A stretch of 64,000 nucleotides of DNA from Chlamydiales bacterium (GTDB taxonomy: Bacteria > Chlamydiota > Chlamydiia > Chlamydiales > Criblamydiaceae), in contig JACKPN010000001.1 of NCBI GenBank assembly GCA_024233575.1, positions 62,001-126,000 on the forward strand, given 5' to 3'. Of the stretch, positions 37,564 through 46,743 are shown in pieces. The notes under the pieces are model-generated. The model searched no databases, was not told the origin of the DNA, and saw only the letters and a list, made by a program, of their open reading frames with translations. Within the stretch, counting starts at the first letter, position 1. Each line of letters begins with the position of its first letter. The position numbers were made by a program, and so were the translations under genes.

Positions 37564-39331
37564 ACTCGAGCTTCCACTGCCTGCCGTCGTCGGCAACGCA
37601 CCATAGCTCCAACATTCCCAGCTCGGTGATCCGTGATTTGAGCTTCACACGGATAGTTTTATCGTCGCCATTGGCGCCTTCCAAGCAACTTTCTATCGGG
37701 TGCAGCTCGCTAAGCTCCTGCTTCCAACGTCTGATGACGGCACCAACCTTAGGTTCATTGCCATCGTTAAGCGTTGGCGCAGCATGGCTAAAGAAACGAA
37801 ATGTCGCCGATTCTCCAACCACAAGAGAGAACTCCTGACCTTCAAGCTCCTGCTCCGTCCCCTCTTCCATCCCATAAGGAACAATACAGACCGCTTTGAG
37901 TGGTGCTTCACGACCTGGAACTGCAGGAAGCGCTTCTTCAATACCGATATAATAGCTGCGGCTTGTTCCGCTTTTGATACGGATCGACTGACCGGCGCGG
38001 GCAAAACCATATGCGACGGCACCACGGCTGACAGCGTAGTCAAGATCCTCACCCGGCAGCACCTTGACAGGATCTTTCCCAAGTTTTTCGGCCCAGCTGT
38101 TAAGTAAATCGACAACGGCGCTCCTTAATGCATCGGCCTTCATAGTACCGCCATTGAATAATACAGCTGTCGGCATGACAAAATTATCCATGGACATGCT
38201 GTCATCTTCACCTGTCATCGACAAAAACTTCGCTAGCTGACAAGAGATGCGCGCATCATGAACATATGGGAGTCCGACCTGACGCATTCCGGAACGTTTT
38301 TCAAAAGTAGAGCGCTCTTCGGGACCAACTTTGGGGATAAACGCCTCCAGCACCATGCCAACAACAGCATCGCGCGTCAATGTTGTCGTCAGCGTTCCGC
38401 CAATCAAGCTGCTGCCGCGTCCCATAATTGTGATATCTACAGATTCGACAGCATCGGCGCACATCAGCGTTTCCTTCGCCTGCCGGCAACCGTGAAGCAA
38501 GGCCTGTAGCTGCCACTCGTCGATCTCATGCCCCTGCTCTTCCAGCTGATCTTTTGCCAGATAGGCCAAGCTTAAGTCGATGTTGTCACCGCCCAGCAGC
38601 AAGTGAGCGCCGACAGCGATACGGTTAAGCTGCAAGTCGCCATCATTATCTTCCACTGAAATCAAGCTGAAGTCGGTGGTGCCGCCGCCGATATCGATGA
38701 CGAGAACCTGATCGCCAACCGACAGATGGTCGCGCCAGCTATCGCCTTGGCTCTGCAGCCAGGCATAGAACGCCGCTTGCGGTTCTTCCAAAAGAGTCAC
38801 TCCCAGGTACCCTGCCTGCTCTGCGGCATCCTGCACGAGCTGACGCGCTTCCGGGTCGAACGATGCCGGAACGGTGATCAATACCTGCTGTTCCGCAAAC
38901 GGGGTGTCGCCATTCTCATTGTCCCAAGCCTCGCGCAGGTGCTTCAGCAGATCTGCACAAGCCTGCACAGGGCTGACTTTCTGCAAATCATCAGAAGCAT
39001 GCAACGGCAGGAACGGTTCACGCTTATCGAGGTCGCCATGACATAGCCACGACTTTGCTGAAGAAACCATACGGTCCGGAAGTTCCGCACCGCGGTCGCG
39101 GGCGTACTTACCCACGCAAAAAAGGCGTTCAAGATCCCAGTCGATCGCAGCGACTTTCTTCTGCAGCTCTTCCTGGAGAGGAAAATAGAGGAATGACGGC
39201 AGCGAAAATTGATTGTCTTGCATGCCGCCGGAAACGATTTGTGCGATCGAAAACTGCTGAATTTTTCCTTCGTTGCCATATGCTAGCGTGCAGTTTGTCG
39301 TACCCAAGTCAATACCGATAATGCCGCTCAT
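37526..39331 (-). CDS. Hsp70-family (DnaK-like) protein
   Basis: The 601-aa protein has an Hsp70/actin-fold ATPase domain: IGIDLGTTNCTLAYG at 4-18, VLITVPASFDPEARQLVQDAAEQAGY near 150-175, LLEEPQAAFYAW, and the phosphate-2 motif VIDIGGGTTDFSLI near 210. The C-terminus is strand-rich but lacks a recognisable canonical DnaK substrate lid and EEVD-type tail. It is therefore a specialised Hsp70, not the housekeeping DnaK. Its ATG overlaps the stop of the DUF2760 gene by one base, so the two form a translationally coupled pair. Confidence 0.88.
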   Translation of the reverse strand: MSGIIGIDLGTTNCTLAYGNEGKIQQFSIAQIVSGGMQDNQFSLPSFLYFPLQEELQKKVAAIDWDLERLFCVGKYARDRGAELPDRMVSSAKSWLCHGDLDKREPFLPLHASDDLQKVSPVQACADLLKHLREAWDNENGDTPFAEQQVLITVPASFDPEARQLVQDAAEQAGYLGVTLLEEPQAAFYAWLQSQGDSWRDHLSVGDQVLVIDIGGGTTDFSLISVEDNDGDLQLNRIAVGAHLLLGGDNIDLSLAYLAKDQLEEQGHEIDEWQLQALLHGCRQAKETLMCADAVESVDITIMGRGSSLIGGTLTTTLTRDAVVGMVLEAFIPKVGPEERSTFEKRSGMRQVGLPYVHDARISCQLAKFLSMTGEDDSMSMDNFVMPTAVLFNGGTMKADALRSAVVDLLNSWAEKLGKDPVKVLPGEDLDYAVSRGAVAYGFARAGQSIRIKSGTSRSYYIGIEEALPAVPGREAPLKAVCIVPYGMEEGTEQELEGQEFSLVVGESATFRFFSHAAPTLNDGNEPKVGAVIRRWKQELSELHPIESCLEGANGDDKTIRVKLKSRITELGMLELWCVADDGRQWKLEFNVREEPVLLAL

Positions 39332-39798
39332 CAGGAAACCTCCACCTCTGCGGGACAGACTACTTCATTTGTCTGCTCGCCAACCTGTTTCGGCAGGGAA
39401 CGTTTCATTGCGCGCCATCCTTTATGAACAAGACGGCCGGTATAGGGAGGCGTTCCTGAAACCTTGCCAACGACCTTAATTGCCGCGCTGTCATATCCGG
39501 AAGGGATAGTTACCTGCTTTCCTTCTTGTTCTTCCAATACAGGACGGAGAGTGACGAGTTCTTCCAGGCGAGAGCCGCACTCATCGTGTATTTTCCGCAC
39601 TGCAGCGCCTACCTGAGCATCGCTATATGCGCTAATATCTTCTTTTAGAAAATCGACAAGTCGCCCCGAGCTTTGAAGCAGAGAAAGCAAACGCAGATGC
39701 GAGGTATCGCTGCTCTTCTGTACAGGAAGTTCAACTTTTTGCTCCGTATTTTTCCATGCAGCAACAAATGCTTTAAAAGCCGCCAGTAACCGGTTCAT
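39331..39798 (-). CDS. DUF2760-type partner of the Hsp70-like protein
   Basis: The 155-aa protein from the ATG at 39798 (GGAG ribosome binding site) has a helical N-terminus and then LRLLSLLQSSGRLVDFLKEDISAYSDAQVGAAVRKIH. This is the core I associate with DUF2760 proteins, which travel with Hsp70-family genes. It ends with strand-rich VTIPSGYDSAAIKVVGKVSG. It is soluble with no signal. A co-factor or adaptor for the adjacent Hsp70-like ATPase is the natural inference. Confidence 0.75.
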   Translation of the reverse strand: MNRLLAAFKAFVAAWKNTEQKVELPVQKSSDTSHLRLLSLLQSSGRLVDFLKEDISAYSDAQVGAAVRKIHDECGSRLEELVTLRPVLEEQEGKQVTIPSGYDSAAIKVVGKVSGTPPYTGRLVHKGWRAMKRSLPKQVGEQTNEVVCPAEVEVS

Positions 39799-39811
39799 CA
39801 CTGTCTCCAAG

Positions 39812-41086
39812 TTATGATGTTATTAAATTCTGCGCTTCAAGGATATCGTAAAACTCGTAGCTGGGGCAGAGATAGCCTAGCTGTCCCAGTATCTCGATCA
39901 TCAGGGCGCAGAAGAAGAAAAGGAAAATAACGACAAGCACAGGCTTACCACCCGGCACTTTAAGGTCGCTCTGTAGTCCCATTTTATATCGCCCAATCCA
40001 AACCATCATCACAGGAATCATCCCGTTGAGGATTGTGTCGCCAAAGCCGCCTGTCGTTTCCAAGGCAACCATAAAAGCGCGTTCAAATTTCGTGGCGATT
40101 ACTATGGTAGGGAAAACAACGATCACACCAAGGATAGCCTGACCGATGCCGTTTTCGGGAATCTTCAATCCGTCGGAGAGGAAGTCAAACAAACCTAGCG
40201 TCATCGCTAGAAAAGAAGTGACTATAGCAAAAAATGCGAAATATTCGGCGAACAAGACCACCCATGTACCGGAAATATGTTTACTAAGGAACTGCGTTGC
40301 CATTTCGTTCTTCGACAATGCCGCCATCAGGCCATCGTCTCCGTTGACAGGAACGATCCCTAGAATCAAACATTGCCACAAGGCATACACAATAAAAGCG
40401 ATGAACGTCCCCCCCATAACTGACCAGCGCAGCGCACGCGTGTTTCTTTTCAGGATAGGAACAAGGCTAGGCACCATCGTTTGGAAGCTGAAAACCGTTA
40501 GAAGCAAAGGGATCGCAATCAACGACTGCGACCAGCGGTGGTAGAGCAGCAGTTCAGGCTTCACCTGGTCAATGCCCATACTGATCAGCACAATGTATGA
40601 GAGGATCATTGCCGAAAAAAGGATGCTATTGACTCTGCCGACAACATTGCTGCCCATATACACAACGGCAGTAAAGAGGAACGTAAACAGGATGCATCCC
40701 CACGTCGGCGACAGGTCAATGCCGAAATACTGAACGACAGCCCAGCTAACCTGTTTGCCGCCGCCGGCAGAATAAGCGACCACCGAGGCATAACAGACAA
40801 AGAGGTAGAGAACCCAGCTAACGATCTTTCCGGGCAGCCCTAGAAAGCGCTCCGACATACTAATGAAATGGGCACCCTCCCCCATCCACAACGTTACTTC
40901 AAGAAGCAGCAACGCCGACAGTGTCATAGCAATCCAACAAATTGTCATCATCAAGAGGGACGGGACAAATCCGCTGACCCCCGAAGCCATGGGAAGCGCG
41001 AGCATTCCTCCGCCGATGCAACAGCCGGCTACAAGGAACATCGTCGTAATTACTGTCCCTATGTTTGGGGCTTTCTGGTCGTTCAC
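39812..41086 (-). CDS. tyrP: aromatic amino-acid permease (TyrP-like, HAAAP family)
   Basis: The 424-aa integral membrane protein has about 11 spans. The opening IGTVITTMFLVAGCCIGGGMLALPMASGVSGF is the HAAAP/TyrP substrate-site signature (GxxIGxGxLxLP). The family imports tyrosine or tryptophan with protons; chlamydiae, being amino-acid auxotrophs, commonly carry tyrP. It lies just downstream of the psu/pep genes and upstream of the Hsp70 pair on the same strand. Confidence 0.88.
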   Translation of the reverse strand: MNDQKAPNIGTVITTMFLVAGCCIGGGMLALPMASGVSGFVPSLLMMTICWIAMTLSALLLLEVTLWMGEGAHFISMSERFLGLPGKIVSWVLYLFVCYASVVAYSAGGGKQVSWAVVQYFGIDLSPTWGCILFTFLFTAVVYMGSNVVGRVNSILFSAMILSYIVLISMGIDQVKPELLLYHRWSQSLIAIPLLLTVFSFQTMVPSLVPILKRNTRALRWSVMGGTFIAFIVYALWQCLILGIVPVNGDDGLMAALSKNEMATQFLSKHISGTWVVLFAEYFAFFAIVTSFLAMTLGLFDFLSDGLKIPENGIGQAILGVIVVFPTIVIATKFERAFMVALETTGGFGDTILNGMIPVMMVWIGRYKMGLQSDLKVPGGKPVLVVIFLFFFCALMIEILGQLGYLCPSYEFYDILEAQNLITS

Positions 41087-41154
41087 AATACCTCCGATAA
41101 TTTATCTCGAGGAGAGTTTACAGGAGCCATCCATAGAAAGCAATAAGATAAAAA

Positions 41155-42054
41155 TTATTTAAATTTACATACTAATTGAGAAGCTAGTCGAGCATTATTT
41201 TTCACAAGGGCGATATTGGCTGTTAACGATGTGCCGTCCGTAGCTTGATAAAGATAAGAAAGTAGGAACGGCGTCACCTCTTTTCCTTTGACTCCCCTCT
41301 TTTCTGCCTCACTGATTCCTTGCACTATCGCTGCATTGATGAAATCGCGGTCCAAGCTCTCATCTTCAGGAATAGGGTTGGCAATCAAGATGCCGCCTTT
41401 TAATTGAAGGTCTTGCTTGGTTTGGATCACTGCTGCCAAATCAGATAGATTGTCGATGCGGCAGTCCACTTTGTTTTCTCCTGTAGAGGTATAGAACTCG
41501 GGAAAGGTGTCGGTGCGGTAGCCAATGACCGGAACACCGAGGGTTTCAAGCACCTCCAATGTGCGCGGGATATCCAAAATGGCTTTCGCTCCTGCTGAAA
41601 CAACAGCAACGGACGTTTCGGCAAGTTCATATAGATCGGCAGATACATCCATGGAAATATGCCCGCCGCGGTGGACACCGCCAATACCGCCTGTCGCAAA
41701 AACCTGAATTCCTGCTATCGAGGCTGCGATCATCGTCGCGGCAACCGTCGTCCCCGCCGTTCGTTTCATCGCTATTAGCGCAGGGAGATCGCGCCTGCTG
41801 GCTTTCATACTGTCCTTGTTATTTCCCAGTTGCTGCAACTGTTCTTTTGTCAGGCCCACATGGATCTTTCCTTCAAGGAGGGCGATAGTTGCAGGAACAG
41901 CACCGGCATCTCTAACAATCTGTTCCACCTCAAGCGCTGTCTCTACATTTTGTGGGTATGGCATCCCATGTGTGATGATCGTCGATTCAAGAGCGACCAC
42001 TCGCTTGCCCGCTGCCCGCACTTCATCGGAAACATGTAAATAATCAGTTAGCAT
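41155..42054 (-). CDS. psuG: pseudouridine-5'-phosphate glycosidase
   Basis: It splits pseudouridine 5'-phosphate into uracil and ribose 5-phosphate (EC 4.2.1.70). The 299-aa protein has the family signatures ALESTIITHGMPYPQN near 23-38, ATIALLEGKIHVGL near 76, and ASRRDLPALIAMKRTAGTTVAATM near 105. The Lys and Asp/Glu active-site residues are in place. It overlaps the preceding kinase gene by seven bases, making a two-step pseudouridine salvage module. Confidence 0.94.
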   Translation of the reverse strand: MLTDYLHVSDEVRAAGKRVVALESTIITHGMPYPQNVETALEVEQIVRDAGAVPATIALLEGKIHVGLTKEQLQQLGNNKDSMKASRRDLPALIAMKRTAGTTVAATMIAASIAGIQVFATGGIGGVHRGGHISMDVSADLYELAETSVAVVSAGAKAILDIPRTLEVLETLGVPVIGYRTDTFPEFYTSTGENKVDCRIDNLSDLAAVIQTKQDLQLKGGILIANPIPEDESLDRDFINAAIVQGISEAEKRGVKGKEVTPFLLSYLYQATDGTSLTANIALVKNNARLASQLVCKFK

Positions 42055-42920
42055 AAAATCGGCGATCTCCTGTTACTGCACACCAGCCATGCTGCAGTTT
42101 CCTCTACCGCTTGGCCAATAGCTGTTTCGATATCTTCTTGTTGAAAAAGGGCGTTCAGCACCGCTGCTGTGAACGTATCCCCTGCTCCGGTGACATCGTC
42201 AACATCAACGGTTGGCACCAGAAAGAAACGGCTCTTCTTTCTGCTATACAACCGAACATCATCGCTTCCGTTTGTGACGCATAAGGTAAGATCCGCTCTT
42301 TCTAAACAATAGTTGGCAGCTTCATCCAGCGTTGCTTTTCCTGTTAATGCCAACAGTTCGCTGCCATTGAGGGAGAGTCCGTCAAACGATTCCAATGTTG
42401 ATGCAAACGCCGGCAATTTAGGAATCGAAACAGCGATCCCCCACAGGGATGTTCTATCAGAACGTTGCTCAGAGAGATAATGGACCACCTCTTCGGTAAG
42501 ATTATTATCAACAAGCCAAATTGGAGCATCTGCATAATGCCTAGCGGCACTCCCGATGATGGCAGGCGTAAAATTATCAATGACCGTCATATCAGCCGTC
42601 GCGATAAAAAGTTCACCATTAGGATCTATTAGAGCTGTGTAGCTGCCAGTGGGATACGTATTTGACCGCAGAACATATTCGGTGTCGACTCCGACATCGC
42701 TCATTGCGTTAACGATCAAATTACCGTAAACGTCATCGCCAACCATAGATATCAATGCGCTCGGCGTATTCGATCGCGCCAGCCTTTCTGCAATATTGCG
42801 CGCCACCCCGCCAAAATGGTAAGTCGTTACCGTCGGATTGGAAGTATGCAACACCGGATGTCTGCAGCAACGTTGGATGATGTCAATGTTAGCACCGCCG
42901 AAACAAGCAATTGTTTTCAT
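42048..42920 (-). CDS. psuK: pseudouridine kinase (PfkB family)
   Basis: PfkB/ribokinase-type sugar kinase; context with psuG gives pseudouridine as substrate. From the ATG at 42920 the protein is 290 aa with IACFGGANIDII at the N-terminus, the ARNIAERLAR motif (PfkB signature 1 region), and DVDDVTGAGDTFTAAVL near 225 with the catalytic Asp. The ATG overlaps the stop of the upstream peptidase gene by four bases (ATGA), and its own end overlaps psuG. Confidence 0.9.
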   Translation of the reverse strand: MKTIACFGGANIDIIQRCCRHPVLHTSNPTVTTYHFGGVARNIAERLARSNTPSALISMVGDDVYGNLIVNAMSDVGVDTEYVLRSNTYPTGSYTALIDPNGELFIATADMTVIDNFTPAIIGSAARHYADAPIWLVDNNLTEEVVHYLSEQRSDRTSLWGIAVSIPKLPAFASTLESFDGLSLNGSELLALTGKATLDEAANYCLERADLTLCVTNGSDDVRLYSRKKSRFFLVPTVDVDDVTGAGDTFTAAVLNALFQQEDIETAIGQAVEETAAWLVCSNRRSPILC

Positions 42921-44092
42921 GATAAGCAAATGATCTCTTTTTGATTACCGCCGGTGACCTCGACTTTGCGCTTTGGATGGATCAAAACATCGTACTCTTG
43001 GCGTATACCGAACTCCCCAGGAAGATAGATCCCCGGTTCTATCGTGAAGCAGGTCGAAGGCAATAGCTCTCGTGTATCATGAGACTCGTAGTTATCCAAG
43101 TTGACTCCATCACCGTGGACGGATTTTCCAAGATTATGTCCTGTACGATGAACGAAATAGTCGCCATACCCTGCATCGGCGATCACCTTACGCGTGACAT
43201 GGTCCACCTCCCAACCATAAACAGGGATGTCGTTGGTTATTCTTTCTTTCACGAATTTGGTAGCTGTTTCTTGGGCATCTTTGACGATAGAAAACACCTC
43301 GACCTGTTTCGCTGTAGGCTCAGCAGCAAGAACTGCAACGCGCGTGATATCGGCAAAGACCGCATCAGGTATGTCACATTTGCAGTATAGATCGATAAGG
43401 ACAAAGTCCCCTTTCTCTATTGGCACGTGCCTTTCAGCAGAAGGACAGTAGTGAGGATTTGCTGAGTTGGCATTTACAGCGCAATGTGGAGCGCTTTCAG
43501 TAATGCAATCGTGGGCATGGATTTGCTGCAAAATAAACTGTTGCACATCATACTCGTTCAGTCCTTTTCCTTTAGCGACATACTCCCAGGTGAGATCAGC
43601 GATTTTGTTCAGCACTTTAGCGGCAGTGATGTGGCTGTGGATCTGATCGGGAGTCAGAACGGCTGTGTATGCTTGCAAAAGGTTTGCCGATGAAACAACT
43701 TCTACACCGCAAGCGCGAATAAGGTCGACAGTACCGGCATCAACCTTGGAAATGTATGGAATATTATTCAATGGCGAGTATTCCATTGCTACGACAGCTT
43801 CATTGGGGAGCGTTTTCTTAAGGCATACCTGCAGGTCTTTCCACGTTTGATAGGAGAGGATATCCCCGGGGAGATGGTCAAGAACATGCTCTTCAAGGCG
43901 GTTGACGATCTTTACCGGATCACCAGCAGCAGGAACCCAATAGAAAAAACGACGTGTCAGGTGCGCCTCATTGGAGATGTTAAGAACCTGGCATGCTAAA
44001 GTATTGGTGCGCCGGAAGTCATAGAAAAGCCATCCTGTCAGGTGATGCTTTTCAAGAAGTTCCTGGATGCTGGATATTACGGATTCGCTCAT
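42917..44092 (-). CDS. M24-family metallopeptidase (Xaa-Pro aminopeptidase-like)
   Basis: The 391-aa protein has an N-terminal creatinase-like domain and a pita-bread catalytic domain. Metal ligands are visible in order: the Asp of DFVLIDLYCK, the Asp of FADITR, the His of HRTGHNLG, the Glu of FTIEPGIYLPGEFG and the Glu in GIRQEYDV. HRTGHNLG and IEPGIY are standard M24B signatures. It is probably an intracellular dipeptidase or aminopeptidase cleaving before proline. It heads the psuK-psuG cluster with a four-base overlap. Confidence 0.88.
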   Translation of the reverse strand: MSESVISSIQELLEKHHLTGWLFYDFRRTNTLACQVLNISNEAHLTRRFFYWVPAAGDPVKIVNRLEEHVLDHLPGDILSYQTWKDLQVCLKKTLPNEAVVAMEYSPLNNIPYISKVDAGTVDLIRACGVEVVSSANLLQAYTAVLTPDQIHSHITAAKVLNKIADLTWEYVAKGKGLNEYDVQQFILQQIHAHDCITESAPHCAVNANSANPHYCPSAERHVPIEKGDFVLIDLYCKCDIPDAVFADITRVAVLAAEPTAKQVEVFSIVKDAQETATKFVKERITNDIPVYGWEVDHVTRKVIADAGYGDYFVHRTGHNLGKSVHGDGVNLDNYESHDTRELLPSTCFTIEPGIYLPGEFGIRQEYDVLIHPKRKVEVTGGNQKEIICLS

Positions 44093-44125
44093 ATTATCAA
44101 AGGATAGAATGACACATAAAAATTA

Positions 44126-45847
44126 TCAATGATTTAAGGTTTGCAGCAAAGCGGCAGCCGCGATGACGCGGAGCGACTGTTGCGGTGATCCTAGCTTATC
44201 GATCAAAAACGGCAATGAGCGCTCGTGGCCGATACGCCCCAGCCCTTCTAAGATGCGGATCTGCGTATCACGATCGCTATGATCATAAGCATCTTCTAAA
44301 ATGGTGATTGCTTTTTCACTGCGGCCCCACAGCGCAAGAATCAAAGCCGCCTGGATGCTAATCTTTGGATCAGGATCGTTGAGGAGACCTTCAATCAGAT
44401 CGACAGCGGTATCGTCGCCTTCAGTAAGAAGCAGCGCTGCCGCAGACCCAGAAATGCCCCAGGTACGTTTCTCTAAAAAAGCCTTGGCTGCATCTTGTGC
44501 TTTTGGATGATTTAGCATCGCCAAGACGCTGAGAATTTCCAAGCGAGTCAATTCGCTTTGCGCTTCTGCCATGCCTGGAACGGCCTGCTCTCTCAATGTT
44601 TTGGCAGGTAATACAGCGCGATATCCTGGCTGTTCGTTCCACACCCAACGTTCTTCATTGCTATTCAGAACTGTATAGAGCGCTTCGCAAGCGTCGTCAG
44701 TACAATGCCTCTGTCCAATGAGCCCTAAAGCCAAATTCATTTTTATGTAAGGGTCATCAGCTTTCCGAAATATTTTTTCCATCAGAGGCATGCTGTTAGC
44801 ACCTCCCCCGCTAAGAAGCGCTGCAGCAAGGCGGCGCCGTTCAAGGATCGGATCGTTAAACCATTTCTTAAGATGCTGCTGCCCCTCCTCACGGTCATAA
44901 AACATCAGCGTTCTTGCTGCATAGATAGCAACGTCACCGTTAGGGTCTTCAGTCAGCCTTCTCAGAACATCAGCGGCGGGCTTTCCGTCAACTTCCTCCG
45001 GATGGACGATGCCCATAGCATGGATTGCTGCGATGCGCACTTGAGCGTGTCCATCATCTAATAGCGGTTCGATTACCGAGAAAAGATCATCAAGTTGAAA
45101 GGCTGCAACAACTCGCGCGGCAAGTTGACGCAATCCGGCGCGATTACTTTTGGCAAATGCAGTCAACTCCCCGGCATTAACACGGCCTTTCATTTGCAAC
45201 AGGGATGCAATCGCTGCTGCGCGAGTCTCAGCATCGACATGACGATCACCAATCAATTGCAAGAGTTCTTGTTCAGCTTTTTTCACACCCATTTTTCCTA
45301 GCGCTGTGGCCGCTTCCAATTTCACGATGCCGGCGCGTTCTTCACGAAACAACCGATACACCTCATCGCGCAGGCATTTGTCCTGCAGTTCTGCAGAAAC
45401 GCGCACAGCCATCGCACGGAGAAGTCGATTATTATCACGCAGCTGCCTTTGAATGATGTCGATGCCTTTGCTATCGTGCGAATAAAGAGCGGCAACTAGA
45501 GAGATATACCGTGGAATCGGACTTTGCGCTTTGGCAGCACGATCTATCGGCGCCCAAGCCATGCTTTCGATGATATCACGATGCTTATACGGCGTGTCGA
45601 CTAGCCGGGTATACTTTTGCCAACACTCGAGCATCTCTTTTTCCTCGCCGGCAGCGGCAAAGGCGCGAATTGCGGAAGCAGCAAGATCGCTGTCGTAAGG
45701 ATCACCGGAAATTGCATGACGTGCTTCCCGGCAAGCATTGCGTGCGTCGCCGATCAGCAAATGAGCGCGGATACGCCGGCAAGACTCTTCGCCTGCATTG
45801 GCAACTCCGGCAACAATACAAAGTAAGACTACAATAATTTTTTTCAT
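44126..45847 (-). CDS. exported HEAT-repeat protein
   Basis: The 573-aa protein starts with a Sec signal (MKKIIVVLLCIVAGVANA) and then consists of about a dozen helical-hairpin HEAT/PBS-lyase-type repeats. Examples are LLRAMAVRVSAELQ, VRIAAIHAMGIVH, ISIQAALILALWGRSE and SLRVIAAAALLQTL. Such repeats make curved protein-binding scaffolds. The signal places it in the periplasm or envelope. It overlaps the downstream end of the isochorismatase-like gene by four bases. Confidence 0.85.
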   Translation of the reverse strand: MKKIIVVLLCIVAGVANAGEESCRRIRAHLLIGDARNACREARHAISGDPYDSDLAASAIRAFAAAGEEKEMLECWQKYTRLVDTPYKHRDIIESMAWAPIDRAAKAQSPIPRYISLVAALYSHDSKGIDIIQRQLRDNNRLLRAMAVRVSAELQDKCLRDEVYRLFREERAGIVKLEAATALGKMGVKKAEQELLQLIGDRHVDAETRAAAIASLLQMKGRVNAGELTAFAKSNRAGLRQLAARVVAAFQLDDLFSVIEPLLDDGHAQVRIAAIHAMGIVHPEEVDGKPAADVLRRLTEDPNGDVAIYAARTLMFYDREEGQQHLKKWFNDPILERRRLAAALLSGGGANSMPLMEKIFRKADDPYIKMNLALGLIGQRHCTDDACEALYTVLNSNEERWVWNEQPGYRAVLPAKTLREQAVPGMAEAQSELTRLEILSVLAMLNHPKAQDAAKAFLEKRTWGISGSAAALLLTEGDDTAVDLIEGLLNDPDPKISIQAALILALWGRSEKAITILEDAYDHSDRDTQIRILEGLGRIGHERSLPFLIDKLGSPQQSLRVIAAAALLQTLNH

Positions 45848-46398
45848 TTAATTAAGGCGGAGAGCTCTTTAAATTCGGGAGCCTTGGAGTCACGCATCAG
45901 TTCAAAAAGAACAGTCTCTACACTGCTAATACGAATTCCACAGTCACGCATTTCGGCAATAGCCGTTGAATAATCATAAATCGACCGTGATGTGATTGCA
46001 TCGTTCAAGACCACTACATCCTTTCCCGCATCTTTCAATTCACGAGCCGTTTGCAGGACGCAGACATGCGCTTCAATCCCGATAAGCACCCACTGTGTGA
46101 TTGGCATATCTAGAAGCTTTTTCCTGATCGCCGCATCGGCAAGGCAAGAAAATGTCGTTTTGGACAGCGGTTCGGAGGCATTTTCCAAAAACGGCTGCAG
46201 TCCTTTCACTGTAGATCCCATCTTTTCCGGATACTGCTCAGTGACAACAATCGGAAGATGCATCAGGTTGAAACCTTGAACAGCTTTCTGCATGGCAATC
46301 AGCGTTTCACAGTTGCGCTCAACATGAGCGAAGAGTCTGTCCTGCACGTCGATGACGAGCAGCCCCGTCGATTCTCTTTTCAGAAATGGGTATGCCAT
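45844..46398 (-). CDS. isochorismatase-family cysteine hydrolase
   Basis: The 184-aa protein has the family triad: Asp17 in LLVIDVQDRL, Lys80 in LSKTTFSC, and nucleophile Cys113 in GIEAHVCVLQTA with the preceding cis-peptide segment. It most resembles the YcaC/ISOC1-like branch rather than true isochorismate hydrolases; substrates of that branch are poorly known. It lies nine bases after the HIT gene in the same orientation. Confidence 0.88.
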   Translation of the reverse strand: MAYPFLKRESTGLLVIDVQDRLFAHVERNCETLIAMQKAVQGFNLMHLPIVVTEQYPEKMGSTVKGLQPFLENASEPLSKTTFSCLADAAIRKKLLDMPITQWVLIGIEAHVCVLQTARELKDAGKDVVVLNDAITSRSIYDYSTAIAEMRDCGIRISSVETVLFELMRDSKAPEFKELSALIK

Positions 46399-46407
46399 TG
46401 CCCCCCC

Positions 46408-46743
46408 CTAACCTAGTACGCCAAGGCGACGTCCGCCAAGGAGGTGAAAGTGTAGATGAAAAATTGTCTGGCCAGCATCAGGACCATTATTGGTGAGGAG
46501 ACGGTAGCCCTCCTCAATGTTGTACTCTTTAGCCAGCTTTTGTGCCACCTGCACAACGTGTCCCAACAAGTATAGGTCGTGTTCTCCCATCTCTTGAATA
46601 CGGGGAATTTCCTTTTTGGGGATAATCAGCAGATGCACGGGCGCGGCTGGGTTGATATCTTTGATAGCGATTACATGTTCATCTTCATAGACAATATCCG
46701 CTTCCAGTTCGCGATTGATGATCTTACCAAATATCGTTGTCAT
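46408..46743 (-). CDS. hinT: HIT-family nucleotide hydrolase (HinT-like)
   Basis: From the ATG at 46743 (AAGGAG ribosome binding site) the protein is 111 aa. It begins MTTIFGKIINRELEADIVYEDEHVIAIKDI and ends with the catalytic histidine triad HLHFHLLGGRRLG. HinT enzymes hydrolyse aminoacyl- and lysyl-adenylates and related purine phosphoramidates. Its ATG overlaps the MYG1 stop by four bases. Confidence 0.94.
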   Translation of the reverse strand: MTTIFGKIINRELEADIVYEDEHVIAIKDINPAAPVHLLIIPKKEIPRIQEMGEHDLYLLGHVVQVAQKLAKEYNIEEGYRLLTNNGPDAGQTIFHLHFHLLGGRRLGVLG

